NCBI RefSeq assembly: GCF_046098205.1 | Contig: NZ_JBJURJ010000007.1 | Location: forward strand, 62,001-126,000 | Direction of reading: 5' to 3' | DNA: 64,000 nucleotides | DNA from: Paenibacillus_AR mesotrionivorans | Lineage (GTDB): Bacteria > Bacillota > Bacilli > Paenibacillales > NBRC-103111 | Part shown: positions 41,329 to 51,000 of the stretch, one piece after another | How the letters are laid out: each line of letters starts with the position of its first letter | Position numbering within the stretch: position 1 is the first letter of the stretch | The notes under the pieces: generated by a model | Seen by the model: the letters and a program-made list of their open reading frames with translations, nothing else | Database searches by the model: none | What the model was told of the DNA's origin: nothing | Made by a program: the position numbers and the translations under genes

Positions 41329-42036
41329 ATGATTTACAACATGGATAGCATTGCAGGTGCTAAACAATTCCTCCCCGATGAATCAGTAGATGTTATTGTA
41401 ACAGACCCTCCTTATAACCTCGGCTTCAGCGGTACAACGCAAACCCGGACCCGAAAGCCAAGGTTCCAGACGATCCGGAATGACAATCTAACCCTCCAGG
41501 AGTACCAACGGTTCACCTTTCAATGGCTTCGGCAAGCTCATCGTGTATTGAAGACAGGCCGGCACATCTACGTATTCATAGATTGGCGGATGTACCCTTA
41601 TATGGCCATTTGGATGCGCAAAGTGGGGTTCACAATCAAAAACTGCCTGGTCTGGGATAAGGTCAATATGGGGGTAGGATGGCAGTACCGGTATCAGCAT
41701 GAATTTATTATCTTTGCCGCGAAGGGTAAAGAGAAGGCGCGGCGGATCAGGTCGCGTAAATCCACTGATGTTGTTCGTGTGCCGCGGATCAGTGGGAACA
41801 AAACAATTCATCCAACGGAAAAGCCGGTTGAGCTCATGGAGGCATTCATTCACAACAGCACAGAGAAAGGTGAGCTTGTAGCTGATTTCTTTTTAGGTTC
41901 TGGTCCTGTATACGAAGCTGCCCAAAAACTGGGCCGAGCATGTGTGGGATTTGAAATTGATGAGGAACATTTCCATACAGCCTCATTGCGGGGGAATAAA
42001 GAAGAAAATAATTCACTGGAGAAACAGGAGGGTTAA
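41329..42036 (+). CDS. DNA methyltransferase (beta-class), second orphan
   Basis: The 235-residue DNA amino-methyltransferase has DPPY at residues 26-29 (motif IV) followed by NLGFSGTTQTRTRK. The late motif I is DFFLGSGPVYEAA, preceded by HPTEKPVELM. It differs from the enzyme at 29516 and is not a recent duplicate. No endonuclease is adjacent. It would modify the element's own DNA before or after transfer. AAAGGAGAGAGG precedes the ATG. Confidence 0.9.
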   Translation: MIYNMDSIAGAKQFLPDESVDVIVTDPPYNLGFSGTTQTRTRKPRFQTIRNDNLTLQEYQRFTFQWLRQAHRVLKTGRHIYVFIDWRMYPYMAIWMRKVGFTIKNCLVWDKVNMGVGWQYRYQHEFIIFAAKGKEKARRIRSRKSTDVVRVPRISGNKTIHPTEKPVELMEAFIHNSTEKGELVADFFLGSGPVYEAAQKLGRACVGFEIDEEHFHTASLRGNKEENNSLEKQEG

Positions 42037-42038
42037 AA

Positions 42039-42276
42039 ATGGATTTGGAAATCATTAAACTGGATGGATCTTTGAAATTTGGGGTACCTGGGGGTTACAT
42101 CAAACCACCGGATATACCTTTCAAAATAAAGACACGGGAGCATTCCTGGGTTTTTCCGATTTTAAGGGACCATATATTCCGGTAGGTGGGAAAAGAGCTT
42201 TAGAGCATTAGAGCAAATCTTAGCTGGTGGTGGGTTTATTAGCTCAGAAGGGATGGTATGGCTATATCCCATGTAA
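42039..42276 (+). pseudogene. Frameshifted small gene
   Basis: The open frame from ATG 42039 (MDLEIIKLDGSLKFGVPG) breaks near a G5 run (42090-42094). The following frame encodes protein-like sequence (TTGYTFQNKDTGAFLGFSDF) until an 8-bp tandem duplication TTAGAGCA-TTAGAGCA (42200-42215). Beyond it the frame with one unit removed continues to TAA 42274 (LEQILAGGGFISSEGMVWLY). Two frameshifts therefore separate three parts of what looks like one 78-residue gene. A deliberate phase-variable gene is an alternative. Confidence 0.6.
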
Positions 42277-42279
42277 CGC

Positions 42280-42317
42280 AATAAGGAACGCTTCCCTCTG
42301 AGGGTGCGTTCCTTATT
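42280..42317. terminator. Bidirectional terminator
   Basis: AATAAGGAACGC and GCGTTCCTTATT form a 12-bp stem between the plus-strand pseudogene and the minus-strand doc gene, overlapping the doc stop. Confidence 0.8.
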
Positions 42318-42693
42318 ATGTCCGCCGTTCCAGCCAAGCGGCAAGCTGTTCAACGTTCAATTCGTGTGTGGCCACAGCAATTGCCACACGAAACAATTCT
42401 TCCGGATCACATTGTAAGGGCCGGTGGTTTAAATCGAGGAATGCTAAGCAAGTCAGTACACCCGTGCGCTTATTCCCGTCAAAAAAGGGATGGGCTGTAA
42501 TGATGCCATGCATGTAGGTGGCTGCTTTTAAAAATAATCCAGGATACAGTTCATGACCGAATGATTCCTGAAAAGGTTTCTCGGCTATGAAATCAATGTA
42601 TCCTGGATCTTTTTCTCCAGCTAAACCACCGTCTCCATCAAGGACAATATCGTGAAAAAGCCTGATTTGCTCTGGAAGTATGGAGATATACAT
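42316..42693 (-). CDS. doc: Doc-type Fic toxin
   Basis: The 125-residue Fic-fold protein has the motif HPFFDGNKR (68-76) of the Doc subfamily (HxFx[DN]xNKR). Doc enzymes phosphorylate EF-Tu and stop translation. The start codon overlaps the stop of the small upstream gene by one base, the antitoxin-toxin arrangement of phd-doc. As a stability module it fits a plasmid or integrative element. Confidence 0.9.
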   Translation of the reverse strand: MYISILPEQIRLFHDIVLDGDGGLAGEKDPGYIDFIAEKPFQESFGHELYPGLFLKAATYMHGIITAHPFFDGNKRTGVLTCLAFLDLNHRPLQCDPEELFRVAIAVATHELNVEQLAAWLERRT

Positions 42694-42839
42694 TAGTTTT
42701 TGGCCAACTTTTTAAAGGTCTCACGATATTTATCAAACTGCTTTTTTGCAGCTGCTGTAGCTTGTGCATTGGTTACAGTTGTTGTCTGAACGGATTGCTT
42801 TTTATTGATCATGTTATCATCACCCATCTTGTCGGTCAT
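42693..42839 (-). CDS. Short putative antitoxin of Doc
   Basis: The 48-residue frame starts ATG 42839 with GAGGAGG upstream (MTDKMGDDNMINKKQSVQ...) and ends AAKKQFDKYRETFKKLAKN, resembling the Doc-neutralising C-terminal helix of Phd-like antitoxins. It is much shorter than Phd (about 73) and lacks a visible DNA-binding fold. Assignment comes from the one-base overlap with doc. Confidence 0.65.
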   Translation of the reverse strand: MTDKMGDDNMINKKQSVQTTTVTNAQATAAAKKQFDKYRETFKKLAKN

Positions 42840-42970
42840 AACCTCGCCTCCTCAACTATTCCCACTTTAACCATATAGGAATGGAGATATGCAAAGGAGA
42901 TGTTAATTGTACCGTTTACTTGCTTATATTTTACCAAATCTAAGGTTTCTTAGCTAGATCAAAAACACCC

Positions 42971-43071
42971 TAAAAAAGAGCACCGACCTAAAAAGGTCAT
43001 TTTCCTGTCGCAGAGGGACCGGATATGACCTATTTTTAGAATGATGATAGAAAATGACTTGATAATGTGCT
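42971..43071 (-). terminator. Extended terminator hairpin after the gene at 43072
   Basis: On the minus strand, GAGCAC...GTGCTC encloses a second stem GTCATTTTC...GAAAATGAC and ends in TTTTTT. This gives a long two-part stem immediately beyond the stop of the minus-strand gene. Confidence 0.55.
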
Positions 43072-43704
43072 CTATCTCGTTTGTAGATACTGGATCTCAA
43101 CTGCTCCACCGTCGTATCGTATAATTACAATGTCGCCGTTTACTAACGTCAGAATCTCAGTTAACTTCAAATCGTCCTCATGAATGCCTTCATAACTGTT
43201 AAGTAAGTATGCGTTACGTCTGAAGGCTCGTTGTAAATAATACAAAGCTCTTTTCTCATTATTAAATGGCAACACTATGATCTTACCAGATTTATAAAAC
43301 CGTATTTCCTTCTTGTTCGCAACAAATGGAATACGGTTACTCCATAGATCGGCTACTTCCTTCCAGGGCAGCACATCAGGGCCAAGTTTATTTACCGTTA
43401 GACAATATTCTATTGCAGTAGGTGGGTAATTGATCATGAAAAGATACGGACCGATGACTTTTTGTAATGAAATTTCACTGGATTCGGGCGATACATTCCC
43501 TTCAGCCTCTTCGATGAACTTCACAACTTGCTTCAGCGTGGCTTCATTGATTGTTCCAACTTCCTTGTTTCCCTCTTCTTCAAATTCAAGATATGACCTC
43601 TTGTAAATTATTCCTTTTGTAATATGGAGTGAATACTGGTTCTTATCACTAGCCCATTCTTCTGCACCCAGGAAACGTATAATATCTTTTAGTGCTGGAG
43701 TCAT
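43072..43704 (-). CDS. Hypothetical protein
   Basis: The 210-residue protein is of unknown family and has no membrane segment. Strand-rich patches (YSLHITKGIIYKRSYLEFE, FYKSGKIIVLPFNNEKRALY, GDIVIIRYDGGAVEIQYLQ) suggest a compact alpha/beta fold. It is divergent from the HEPN gene at 44029, and the 320 bases between them contain a nested hairpin. Confidence 0.5.
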   Translation of the reverse strand: MTPALKDIIRFLGAEEWASDKNQYSLHITKGIIYKRSYLEFEEEGNKEVGTINEATLKQVVKFIEEAEGNVSPESSEISLQKVIGPYLFMINYPPTAIEYCLTVNKLGPDVLPWKEVADLWSNRIPFVANKKEIRFYKSGKIIVLPFNNEKRALYYLQRAFRRNAYLLNSYEGIHEDDLKLTEILTLVNGDIVIIRYDGGAVEIQYLQTR

Positions 43705-44028
43705 CTCTATTCATCCTCTCAAAGGTCTTGTTTTTAAAGTTAAATTCGTTAAAGTGAGCATAAATCCTTTTTAATTCGACAAACTATTCTGTCTTTGGAC
43801 ATTGCAATAAAGATCAAACTTTCTGTCCAGCGACAGAATAACGACTTGATCTTGAATTTCTTCTTCTGCAGTTGTCCGAGAAGTATAAAGTTAAAATTCT
43901 GATAATATAGACTCAACCTTGGTAAAAAAGTATTGGATCCAACGCGGTCAAACGAATAGTATAGCGCAACAGACTACCGGTTGGCTTCTCTTACATGTTA
44001 TTATGTTGAGGGGGAGGCATGATATCAT
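43705..44028. other. Divergent intergenic region with nested hairpin
   Basis: Positions 43810-43853 form a nested inverted repeat: AAGATCAA/TTGATCTT outside and TTCTGTC-CAGC-GACAGAA inside. The inner GCGACAG also appears in the hairpins at 44705 and near 43010, around the same two genes. No coding sequence is evident. Confidence 0.45.
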
Positions 44029-44685
44029 TTGGATCAGTTGCTTGTTCGAAAAACATTTCTCGATTACATGATAAAGCACATGCACGGATATAACTTGCTT
44101 GGGGAAAAGGCTCTTACAGAAATGCTCTCCGACATAAAGGATGATACTAAGGAGTCTAGCGATTCTTATAGCATGCTTGCTCAGGAGTTGTATATACAAG
44201 AAAAACTACATACCGCGGTGAACATATATCCAAATCATTTTTACTCGTCTTTGGTACTGACGATATATTCCTTTCTTGAAGGAGAACTGCTTGAGGTTTG
44301 CAAAATTCTTCATATAACAAGAGGTTTTCCATCTTCCGATGAGGAGCAGACAAGAGACCGCGGGATAAGGCGGTCAAAGAAATATATTGAAAAGTATACA
44401 GGAATATCAGTGGATCAGGGGTTATGGGAGGAGATCCTGGAGCTAAACAGAATGAGAAACATTATTGCACATCATGGTCCCGACTTTAATAAGAAACTGC
44501 AGCTGCTCGTTGAACAAAACCTCGGGAACCACGTACAGAAGTACGACTTGCTAAAGGAAACACCTTACCGGAATATTCTGCTGAGTTCCAACTATTGTGG
44601 AAAGGTGATCGACTTGATTAAAGTGTTTTTGGAGCAGATCTACACCAAGATCCAGGCTGGATCTAGTCTCAATACTAATAAATAG
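44029..44685 (+). CDS. HEPN-domain protein (possible RNase or toxin)
   Basis: The 218-residue protein has a helical core (NHFYSSLVLTIYSFLEGELL, LWEEILELNRMRNIIAHHG). Arg143-x4-His148 (RNIIAH) is the HEPN signature. Similar RiboL-PSP/MAE_28990-type HEPN proteins are often toxins or defence effectors. Start TTG 44029 after GGGGGAGG. It is divergent from 43072, and a terminator hairpin follows. Confidence 0.65.
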   Translation: MDQLLVRKTFLDYMIKHMHGYNLLGEKALTEMLSDIKDDTKESSDSYSMLAQELYIQEKLHTAVNIYPNHFYSSLVLTIYSFLEGELLEVCKILHITRGFPSSDEEQTRDRGIRRSKKYIEKYTGISVDQGLWEEILELNRMRNIIAHHGPDFNKKLQLLVEQNLGNHVQKYDLLKETPYRNILLSSNYCGKVIDLIKVFLEQIYTKIQAGSSLNTNK

Positions 44686-44704
44686 GATACTAATGCAAAT
44701 TAAG

Positions 44705-44748
44705 CAGCGACAGTTTAGGACATTTTTTCTTGTCCTTGGCTGTCGCTG
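44705..44748 (+). terminator. Hairpin after the HEPN gene
   Basis: CAGCGACAG pairs with CTGTCGCTG and encloses AGGACA/TGTCCT. A short T-tract is present within the loop rather than after the stem, so it is probably but not certainly a terminator. Confidence 0.55.
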
Positions 44749-44908
44749 TTCGACATTTTAAGGACAGTCAAAGTTATTCTATAGGATATATCTATATAGG
44801 GCTTTCCCCATATAATGTGCGATTGTTTATTTTGTGAATTCCAAGGGCAATCTGCGACAGAAAACTTAGAAGGTATACTTGCACAACTATTCATGACATT
44901 GTAAAACA

Positions 44909-45015
44909 CAACACAATATAAATTGTGTTGTATAATATGGGTTTAAATGGTACAATTAAGTTGGGTTATGCAACACAATTTCTATGGAATATGCCATTTC
45001 CTAATGCAACACAAT
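44909..45015. repeat. CAACACAAT repeats upstream of the tyrosine recombinase
   Basis: CAACACAAT (44909-44917) and ATTGTGTTG (44922-44930) form a palindrome with a 4-base centre, immediately before TATAAT (44931). Two further direct copies lie at 44971 and 45007. They could be recombinase binding or core sites, or an autorepressor operator. Confidence 0.6.
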
Positions 45016-45044
45016 TGCTTGCTGAATGGAGGGCGGTCGTACTC

Positions 45045-45899
45045 ATGGTTACACTGGATGCATTTGAGGACTATCTCAAAATAAGTGGCAAAAGTGGCAA
45101 CACGATAAAAGGATATGTTCTGAATGTGAAAATTTATTTGAAATGGTTTCAAGATTCATTTGGCCAAGTTTGTACCGTACTTTATCGCCAAAATATTCTT
45201 GAATTTGTTAGCTATCTGAAAAATGTCAAAAACCAAAATGCCAAGACCATTAACCACAAGCTGAGCAGCTTGCGCAGCTATAATGAATTTCTCATAGCTG
45301 AAGGTGTACAAGAAGATGCAGTAATCCATAAAACCGACATGATAAAAGTCCAGACTGCCTACGCCTCTCCAACTCAGGTAAGTGAGATCGAAGTCAAGCA
45401 GTTTATGCAAAAGGTGCTTGGAAGCAAGGACTCCCGGAACTACGCCATTGTAACCTTGCTTGCTTATACCGGCATGCGCATATCAGAGGCGCTTTCTATT
45501 CGGTTGAAGGATTTAAACTTGCAGACAGGAGAATGTATCATAAGGAATGGGAAAGGGGATAAACAGCGTGATGTAATTATGAATTCGAAATTGATTCTTG
45601 CCATACGAGAATATATGAAGAATCGGCTTCAATACACTACCGCTAGTTCTTCCCCGTATCTCTTTGTCAGTAAAAAGAACGATACATTAGATCGAACGGT
45701 TGTGAATCGTATCTTTCAGCGGTATAGCAAAGTCATTACGCCTCACCAGCTCCGTCACTATTATTGTACCAATGCTCTTGAGAAAGGCTTCACCATTCAC
45801 GAGGTTGCCAACCAGGCGGGACACTCTAATATCAACACAACGCTTTTATACACGAATCCGGATAAAGCCAAATTGAAAAAGAAAATGGAGTTGCTTTAG
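45045..45899 (+). CDS. Tyrosine recombinase (XerC/D-like integrase)
   Basis: The 284-residue recombinase has all catalytic residues: Arg145 (TGMRISEAL), Lys170 (NGKGDK), His234 and Arg237 (HQLRHYY), His260 (AGHSN) and the nucleophile Tyr269 (LLYTNP). An N-terminal SAM-like DNA-binding domain (FEDYLKISGKSGNTIKGYV) is complete. ATG 45045 follows GGAGGG with rather long spacing; the frame is open further upstream through the CAACACAAT repeats. It could resolve plasmid multimers or integrate the element. Confidence 0.9.
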   Translation: MVTLDAFEDYLKISGKSGNTIKGYVLNVKIYLKWFQDSFGQVCTVLYRQNILEFVSYLKNVKNQNAKTINHKLSSLRSYNEFLIAEGVQEDAVIHKTDMIKVQTAYASPTQVSEIEVKQFMQKVLGSKDSRNYAIVTLLAYTGMRISEALSIRLKDLNLQTGECIIRNGKGDKQRDVIMNSKLILAIREYMKNRLQYTTASSSPYLFVSKKNDTLDRTVVNRIFQRYSKVITPHQLRHYYCTNALEKGFTIHEVANQAGHSNINTTLLYTNPDKAKLKKKMELL

Positions 45900-45911
45900 G
45901 AGAAAATCAAA

Positions 45912-46661
45912 GTGTATTTATATGCCAATACGAATGGGGATGATTTATTGACAGACGATATTATTCGATTTTATAAAGAAAACATCACATCCTATAGTTT
46001 GGTCTTCAAGCATATGAAGCTTACTTACCGGTATGCTCAATTTTCCATTTTTAATTTCATATTTTCTAATATTTTATTCATAGTCAATTTGATTGTAACA
46101 ATGTCTTTCAAAAACATTGGAATCCCTATATATTTTTTTGTATCGATCATTTTATTTATTCTTTTTCCTGTGGCTCTAAAGAGAAAGGCTATCAAAATAT
46201 TAAGAAGGAGATACAATATCCGCCCAAACGGAAAAGGGTGGAGAACAAGGGAATTTGATGAGATGAGACTCAAGAAAATGGTTGATTATTTAAATAAATA
46301 CGATTTATACTCAGACAAAAAAATAGTGAAAATCAAAGAAATTCTACAAAAGAAGATAGAAAGTAATAAGCTCCCTCCCCTTCTTGCACCAGGACTTGCG
46401 TTAGCCTTTATTGGCCCGATATGGGTAGAATATGTGAAATATTCCTTTGGAAAAAATAGTGCATCTCAAATGCAGGCTATTGGCTATATGTCAAAAATGT
46501 GGGTGGTTATTCTTCTCTGCATAATCGTTTTTAGCTTTATCAAATATGCAATGAAATCAATCAGAGAAATTTTTTCATTTAGTGACACGATCATAATGGC
46601 TAAACTGATAGAATTTTTGGACGAAGTTCAGCTTACATTGCCTCCCGAAGCATTAAAATGA
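45912..46661 (+). CDS. Multi-pass membrane protein
   Basis: The 249-residue AT-rich protein has two N-terminal helices (FSIFNFIFSNILFIVNLIVTM, IYFFVSIILFILFPVAL), a charged middle and two C-terminal helices (near APGLALAFIGPIWVEYV and WVVILLCIIVFSFI). Start GTG 45912 with AGGAG upstream. No family recognised; it follows the recombinase by 12 bases and may be cotranscribed. Confidence 0.5.
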   Translation: MYLYANTNGDDLLTDDIIRFYKENITSYSLVFKHMKLTYRYAQFSIFNFIFSNILFIVNLIVTMSFKNIGIPIYFFVSIILFILFPVALKRKAIKILRRRYNIRPNGKGWRTREFDEMRLKKMVDYLNKYDLYSDKKIVKIKEILQKKIESNKLPPLLAPGLALAFIGPIWVEYVKYSFGKNSASQMQAIGYMSKMWVVILLCIIVFSFIKYAMKSIREIFSFSDTIIMAKLIEFLDEVQLTLPPEALK

Positions 46662-46695
46662 GAGTAAGCGTACATTGAATGACGATACAATACAT

Positions 46696-46742
46696 AAATC
46701 ATACTTTTGAAGAACTATATAACCTGCCAGAAATGATACCTT
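46696..46742 (+). promoter_or_regulatory. Shared promoter element, weaker copy P4 (SLH gene)
   Basis: AAATCATACTTTT (46696-46708) matches the first 13 bases of the box, then diverges (GAAGAACT instead of TGCGGACA). With identical overall spacing it is followed by TGATACCTT, an extended -10 at 46734-46742. No attenuator hairpin follows. Likely the same regulon with lower match. Confidence 0.5.
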
Positions 46743-46766
46743 CATTAAAGGAAGGAGCGTGAATAA

Positions 46767-47936
46767 ATGAAAAGAAATTTTTTGAAATGGTCTTTAGCCA
46801 TTACAGTAGCCTTGGCCGGTACAATCCCGGCTTCAATTTCTTTCGCAGCAGGTGTATCTTTCCACGACTTGTACGGCCACTGGAGCAAGGCCGCGGTAGA
46901 ACTGGCGGTGAGCAAGGGTTATGTGGATGGGTATGAGGACGGTACGTTTCGTCCGGACGGGACATTGACGCGGGCCGAGTTCACCAAGCTGGTGGTTACA
47001 GCCCTGAAGGTGCCGGTAGATGCTGCCGGTACTGTGTCCGGTGGAGCATGGTACCAGCCGTATGTGTCCGCTGCGACTACTCAAGGCTTCTATAAGACTG
47101 CAGATTTTACAGGGTGGGATCAACCCATGACCCGGCTGGAGATGTCGCGGATGGCTTCACGGGCTGCGGGTCTGCAGGCGGAAAATGAAAACCAATGGAT
47201 GTACCAGGCCACCAAGGCCGGTTTGATTCAAGGTGTGGATGACACGGGCAGCTTGGGGGTGGAAGGGACTACCACACGAGCGCAGTCCGTAACCATCATC
47301 GAACGTATCCTCCAGGTTAAGGCTGGGCAGTCGCTGCAGGCAGATAAACATGCGGTGAACCGGGCGGAGCTGCTGTGGCATCAAACCAATATTTTCACGG
47401 TTATGCCGGAGTTTTTCAGTAAGGTCTCTTCCACGGATTATTGGTCTACAGATAAATTGACTCTGGCTACTCCGGACGGGCTATGGAAGGGAACCGTGGA
47501 GCAACTGGTGGCCATTAATGTGAATGATCTGCAAGATCCCGGATGGGCACTGTTGCCGCCAAGGGATGAATTAAGATGGACGGGGCGTAATGTGAAGGAT
47601 AGCTTTCCCGTCAAAGATTACAGCAGTTATATTCTTGTCCTGGTCAGTCACGTGGACTATAACAAGGATACTTCTGCATACGCATCCAGAAATGAGGTCA
47701 ATTTTAGTACAGCAGGTACAAAACAGGGAGATAGCATGCAAATGCTTAAGGGAAAGCTCATTGAGCCAATTAGGGTATTTCATCAAAAATTGAATGACCT
47801 GAATGCTATTATCATCCCAAAGCAGTTACCCACCAACAATTATTTTGGAATCAAGATATCTGCACCAAAGATCGGAATTGGAGGAACAGAACGAGTATTG
47901 ATTGATTCCTGGGCACCTTCAATTATTAATCCATAA
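46767..47936 (+). CDS. S-layer homology (SLH) domain surface protein
   Basis: The 389-residue secreted protein has a signal peptide (about 1-28, cleavage near ISFAA). Three SLH repeats follow: FHDLYGHWSKAAVELAVSKGYVDGYEDGTFRPDGTLTRAEF (about 32-72), a weaker one with YVSAATTQGFYKTADF (about 95-145) and MYQATKAGLIQGVDDTGSL (about 150-195). SLH domains anchor proteins to pyruvylated wall polymer. The C-terminal half is unknown. It lies between the recombinase cluster and the PKD operon and carries a P4-type promoter, so it may anchor the surface machine. Confidence 0.88.
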   Translation: MKRNFLKWSLAITVALAGTIPASISFAAGVSFHDLYGHWSKAAVELAVSKGYVDGYEDGTFRPDGTLTRAEFTKLVVTALKVPVDAAGTVSGGAWYQPYVSAATTQGFYKTADFTGWDQPMTRLEMSRMASRAAGLQAENENQWMYQATKAGLIQGVDDTGSLGVEGTTTRAQSVTIIERILQVKAGQSLQADKHAVNRAELLWHQTNIFTVMPEFFSKVSSTDYWSTDKLTLATPDGLWKGTVEQLVAINVNDLQDPGWALLPPRDELRWTGRNVKDSFPVKDYSSYILVLVSHVDYNKDTSAYASRNEVNFSTAGTKQGDSMQMLKGKLIEPIRVFHQKLNDLNAIIIPKQLPTNNYFGIKISAPKIGIGGTERVLIDSWAPSIINP

Positions 47937-47946
47937 ATTAAACCCG

Positions 47947-47993
47947 AAACCATACTTTTTGCGGACAACGCAAGCCTTTTACCCTGCTATACT
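47947..47993 (+). promoter_or_regulatory. Shared promoter element, copy P2 (PKD operon)
   Basis: CATACTTTTTGCGGACA ends at 47967. Exactly 20 bases later comes TATACT (47988-47993), preceded by TGC, an extended -10. The same structure is seen at P1 and P3. Confidence 0.75.
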
Positions 47994-48022
47994 GGGTACA
48001 TTCAGAAGATAGGTCATTATGG

Positions 48023-48060
48023 AAACCGATACCGGACAACCGGGTCGGTTTTCTTTTTTT
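48023..48060 (+). terminator. Leader attenuator-like hairpin of the PKD operon
   Basis: AAACCGAT..CCGG-ACAA-CCGG.GTCGGTTT is followed by TTTTCTTTTTTT. It is located between the P2 promoter and the first gene and shares the CCGGGTCGGTTTT core with P3. Confidence 0.7.
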
Positions 48061-48088
48061 GACCAACCAAACACCTGGAGGTGCCAAG

Positions 48089-51000
48089 ATGAAAGTGAAG
48101 AGAAGGGTCAAAGTGCTGGCGGTGGGAACCGTATTGGGGGTGATGCTGTGGATGATTCTGCTGCCTCTCTTTACGGGTGATACTGCACATGCCCAGACGG
48201 TGTCCTATCCAATTAACTATAGTGGGCAGGCGACTGTTGGGTGGCAGGCAGCCTACAGCCGTCATGCCACACTGGATTTACCATTGGCCGCAGAAGCCAT
48301 CACAGGCAAAAGCATATCTAAAGTAGAGCTGATGCTGGATGGGAGCCCTATTGAGACCTACACTGATATGTCAGGCCAAGCTAGTTGGAGCAAGAGCGTA
48401 ACTGGCTATGCGGGGACAGCTATTGAGGTCGCATCCTCATATAACTCCACAGTCAAAGGATACTACGCCTGGTACAGAGCTCCAGGAGATACGAAGTGGC
48501 AGGCGGACCTTATTTTGCCTGACGGCAGCAGTGAGCACCGGACAGTCGGGGGGATAGGAGAACTGGATAGTTATGGCCTGCCTACAGCCCCAGCAGCTGA
48601 AGAGAATAGGTTGACCTTGGGCGGGAGCCGCACATCGGGATTCAAAATTAATGCAGAAAATCCACCTGGAAATCTGACAAAAGGGCAAGAATGGGATTTC
48701 AACCTTGTAGATCTGAATCCTTCTTTTGTAGATATCAAAACAAAGGCTGATGAAAAAATTGAGGGGCCTTATGGAACAAGCGGTCAACCAGATATATCGG
48801 TACAGCCGTACAGCAGTAACTGGAAGGAAACCTTTATAGGGGACCTACAAAATTTCCGTATCCGATATAAGCAGGACTTCTCGTTTGAACCGGAGGGTGC
48901 CTATTATTACAGCACCGATGCTGACAAGGTCAATGTCTACTTCGCGGCATTTGAAACTTCCTTTGTAAGCCACACCTACCGGTACCCCAACGAAATCCGA
49001 GTAACGTATGTAGATAAGCCTGGTGCAAGCGCAACACCGACGCCAACCCCTACACCAACGCCCGACAAGGAAAAGATCGTGGCCAACTTTGATATTGAGG
49101 AGCCGGTGATCGAGTTTGGTGAACAGAATTGGGCCAGGCCCATCGGATCCTCTGTAACTGGTGGTGGGCACAAACTAAAAGAGTACGTGTGGACAGTCTC
49201 CCAGGATGGCCATACGGAGACAATTGCCAATAATGCCTTCATTGCCATGGGTGGATTCCCTCCATCCCCCCGTTGGCTTACAACCGGTACTGTAAGTGTA
49301 TCGTTAAAGGTTGTATCCACTAGCGGCAATTCTGCTTCAGCTGGACCCAAAACCTTTCAGATTATTAGCCCCACCAACTGCTCCTCGTATAATCCTAACC
49401 TAGATTTCTCAGTAGGGTTTGTCGAACATGGAAATCGGGGAGCATGGGAAGCCATTACCTCAGCAGTGGTGGGGGATTATGTGGATGTGCAGGTTATGGC
49501 TAAGCGGCCAGATGCGGAAGCTCCACCCTCCGGATCCTATCCGAGAACCTTTACCACCTGGGACTGGAAAACGGCAGCTCAGTCGAGTTCCTGGTTGAAA
49601 AAATATTATGAAGGTTACCAGCCCAACGACGATGAAGAATACTATTCCTTTCCTTATAACATGATCTTCACCAATGCGGACATAGGGAGCCATTCGATCA
49701 AGGCGACTAGAACGGATGTATGCGGGAATGCAAGATCCAGCACAGCCCAAGTGACTGTGGTTCCTCCCAATCCGGTTGCTGTCATTCGAGGACCGGGAAC
49801 GGTTAAGGAAGCACGGCCCCTGACCGAAGCGTTTGATTCCAGCTCCAGCTATAGTCCGGTAAAAGGCAGATCTATCAACCATAGCCGCGATGAGTGGGGC
49901 AATAAACAAACAGTTTATTACACCCCTGGGACTGAAATCATCACCCTGAAGGTATGGGACAACGGAGGCCTGCCATCCTTGGAAGAAGCGCGGCATACGC
50001 TGACCGTTCTCCCAGACTTGCCGCCTGTGGCGTTAGGTAAGGCCCCAGGAAAAGCAATTCGGGGATCCTCGATTACAATCAAGGATGCCTCATACAGCCC
50101 GGATGGAGATACCTTAAAGCCAACTGAAATATGGGAGCAATATGATGCCAACAACGATGGCATATATGATGGGGAAACCCTGGTGCCCCTCTCTTTTAAT
50201 GACGGAAAGTTGACCCGACAATATGACAAGGTGGGGAAGTACAGATACAAGATACGGGCCGTAGAAATTTCTCCACTGGAAAAAGATGATACCAGTTACT
50301 TCTATGTAGAAGTGGTTAATGACTCACCTTGGGTAAGCTTTGAAATGTCCTCATTCGTTCAGGAGCCGATGGTAATCCCCACGGTTCCAGTATCTTTGAA
50401 CCCATCCGATTGGAATGCCACCTCAACGTTTGAGGACAACGTTAAGAAAAACTGGAAAATCAATTCGGATGGTTCGATGGGAACGTATTCTTATGTGGCC
50501 AATTTTAAGGGCAGTTGGAGTTCCCAAGATTTCATGCAATATGGAACAGTTGATCCTAACGCAAGTACACTGTTGCAAGAGAAAGGGGATTTGATTTACT
50601 CAGGTGATTCGACCAGACAAATAAGACCCATTTATCTGGCTGGCCGGGGGACGATATACATTTATGAACGGACATACTCTGATTGGACCGAACCCTATAC
50701 AGAGATATATATCCAGAATTTAGCGGGACAGATCGCAAAGGTAGAAGGGAATGGAAAGAGCATCACATTTCCTTCAGGAAAGGCCGGCATTCTAGCGGGA
50801 GTCAATACAGCTGCAGATGAGATCATATTTCAAGGGGGATATTTATGGGATGGGTTTGGTTATCGGGTTTATCGGCTCTCCAGTTTCTTTTCTTCCTGGC
50901 AGCCCATTAACCTGTATGATGCCCAATTTCAAGTGGTTCCCGTCCTTTTACGGGAATATGCGAAGCCTGTAAGGGGAAGTCCGATTGAGGGTACCCGGCC

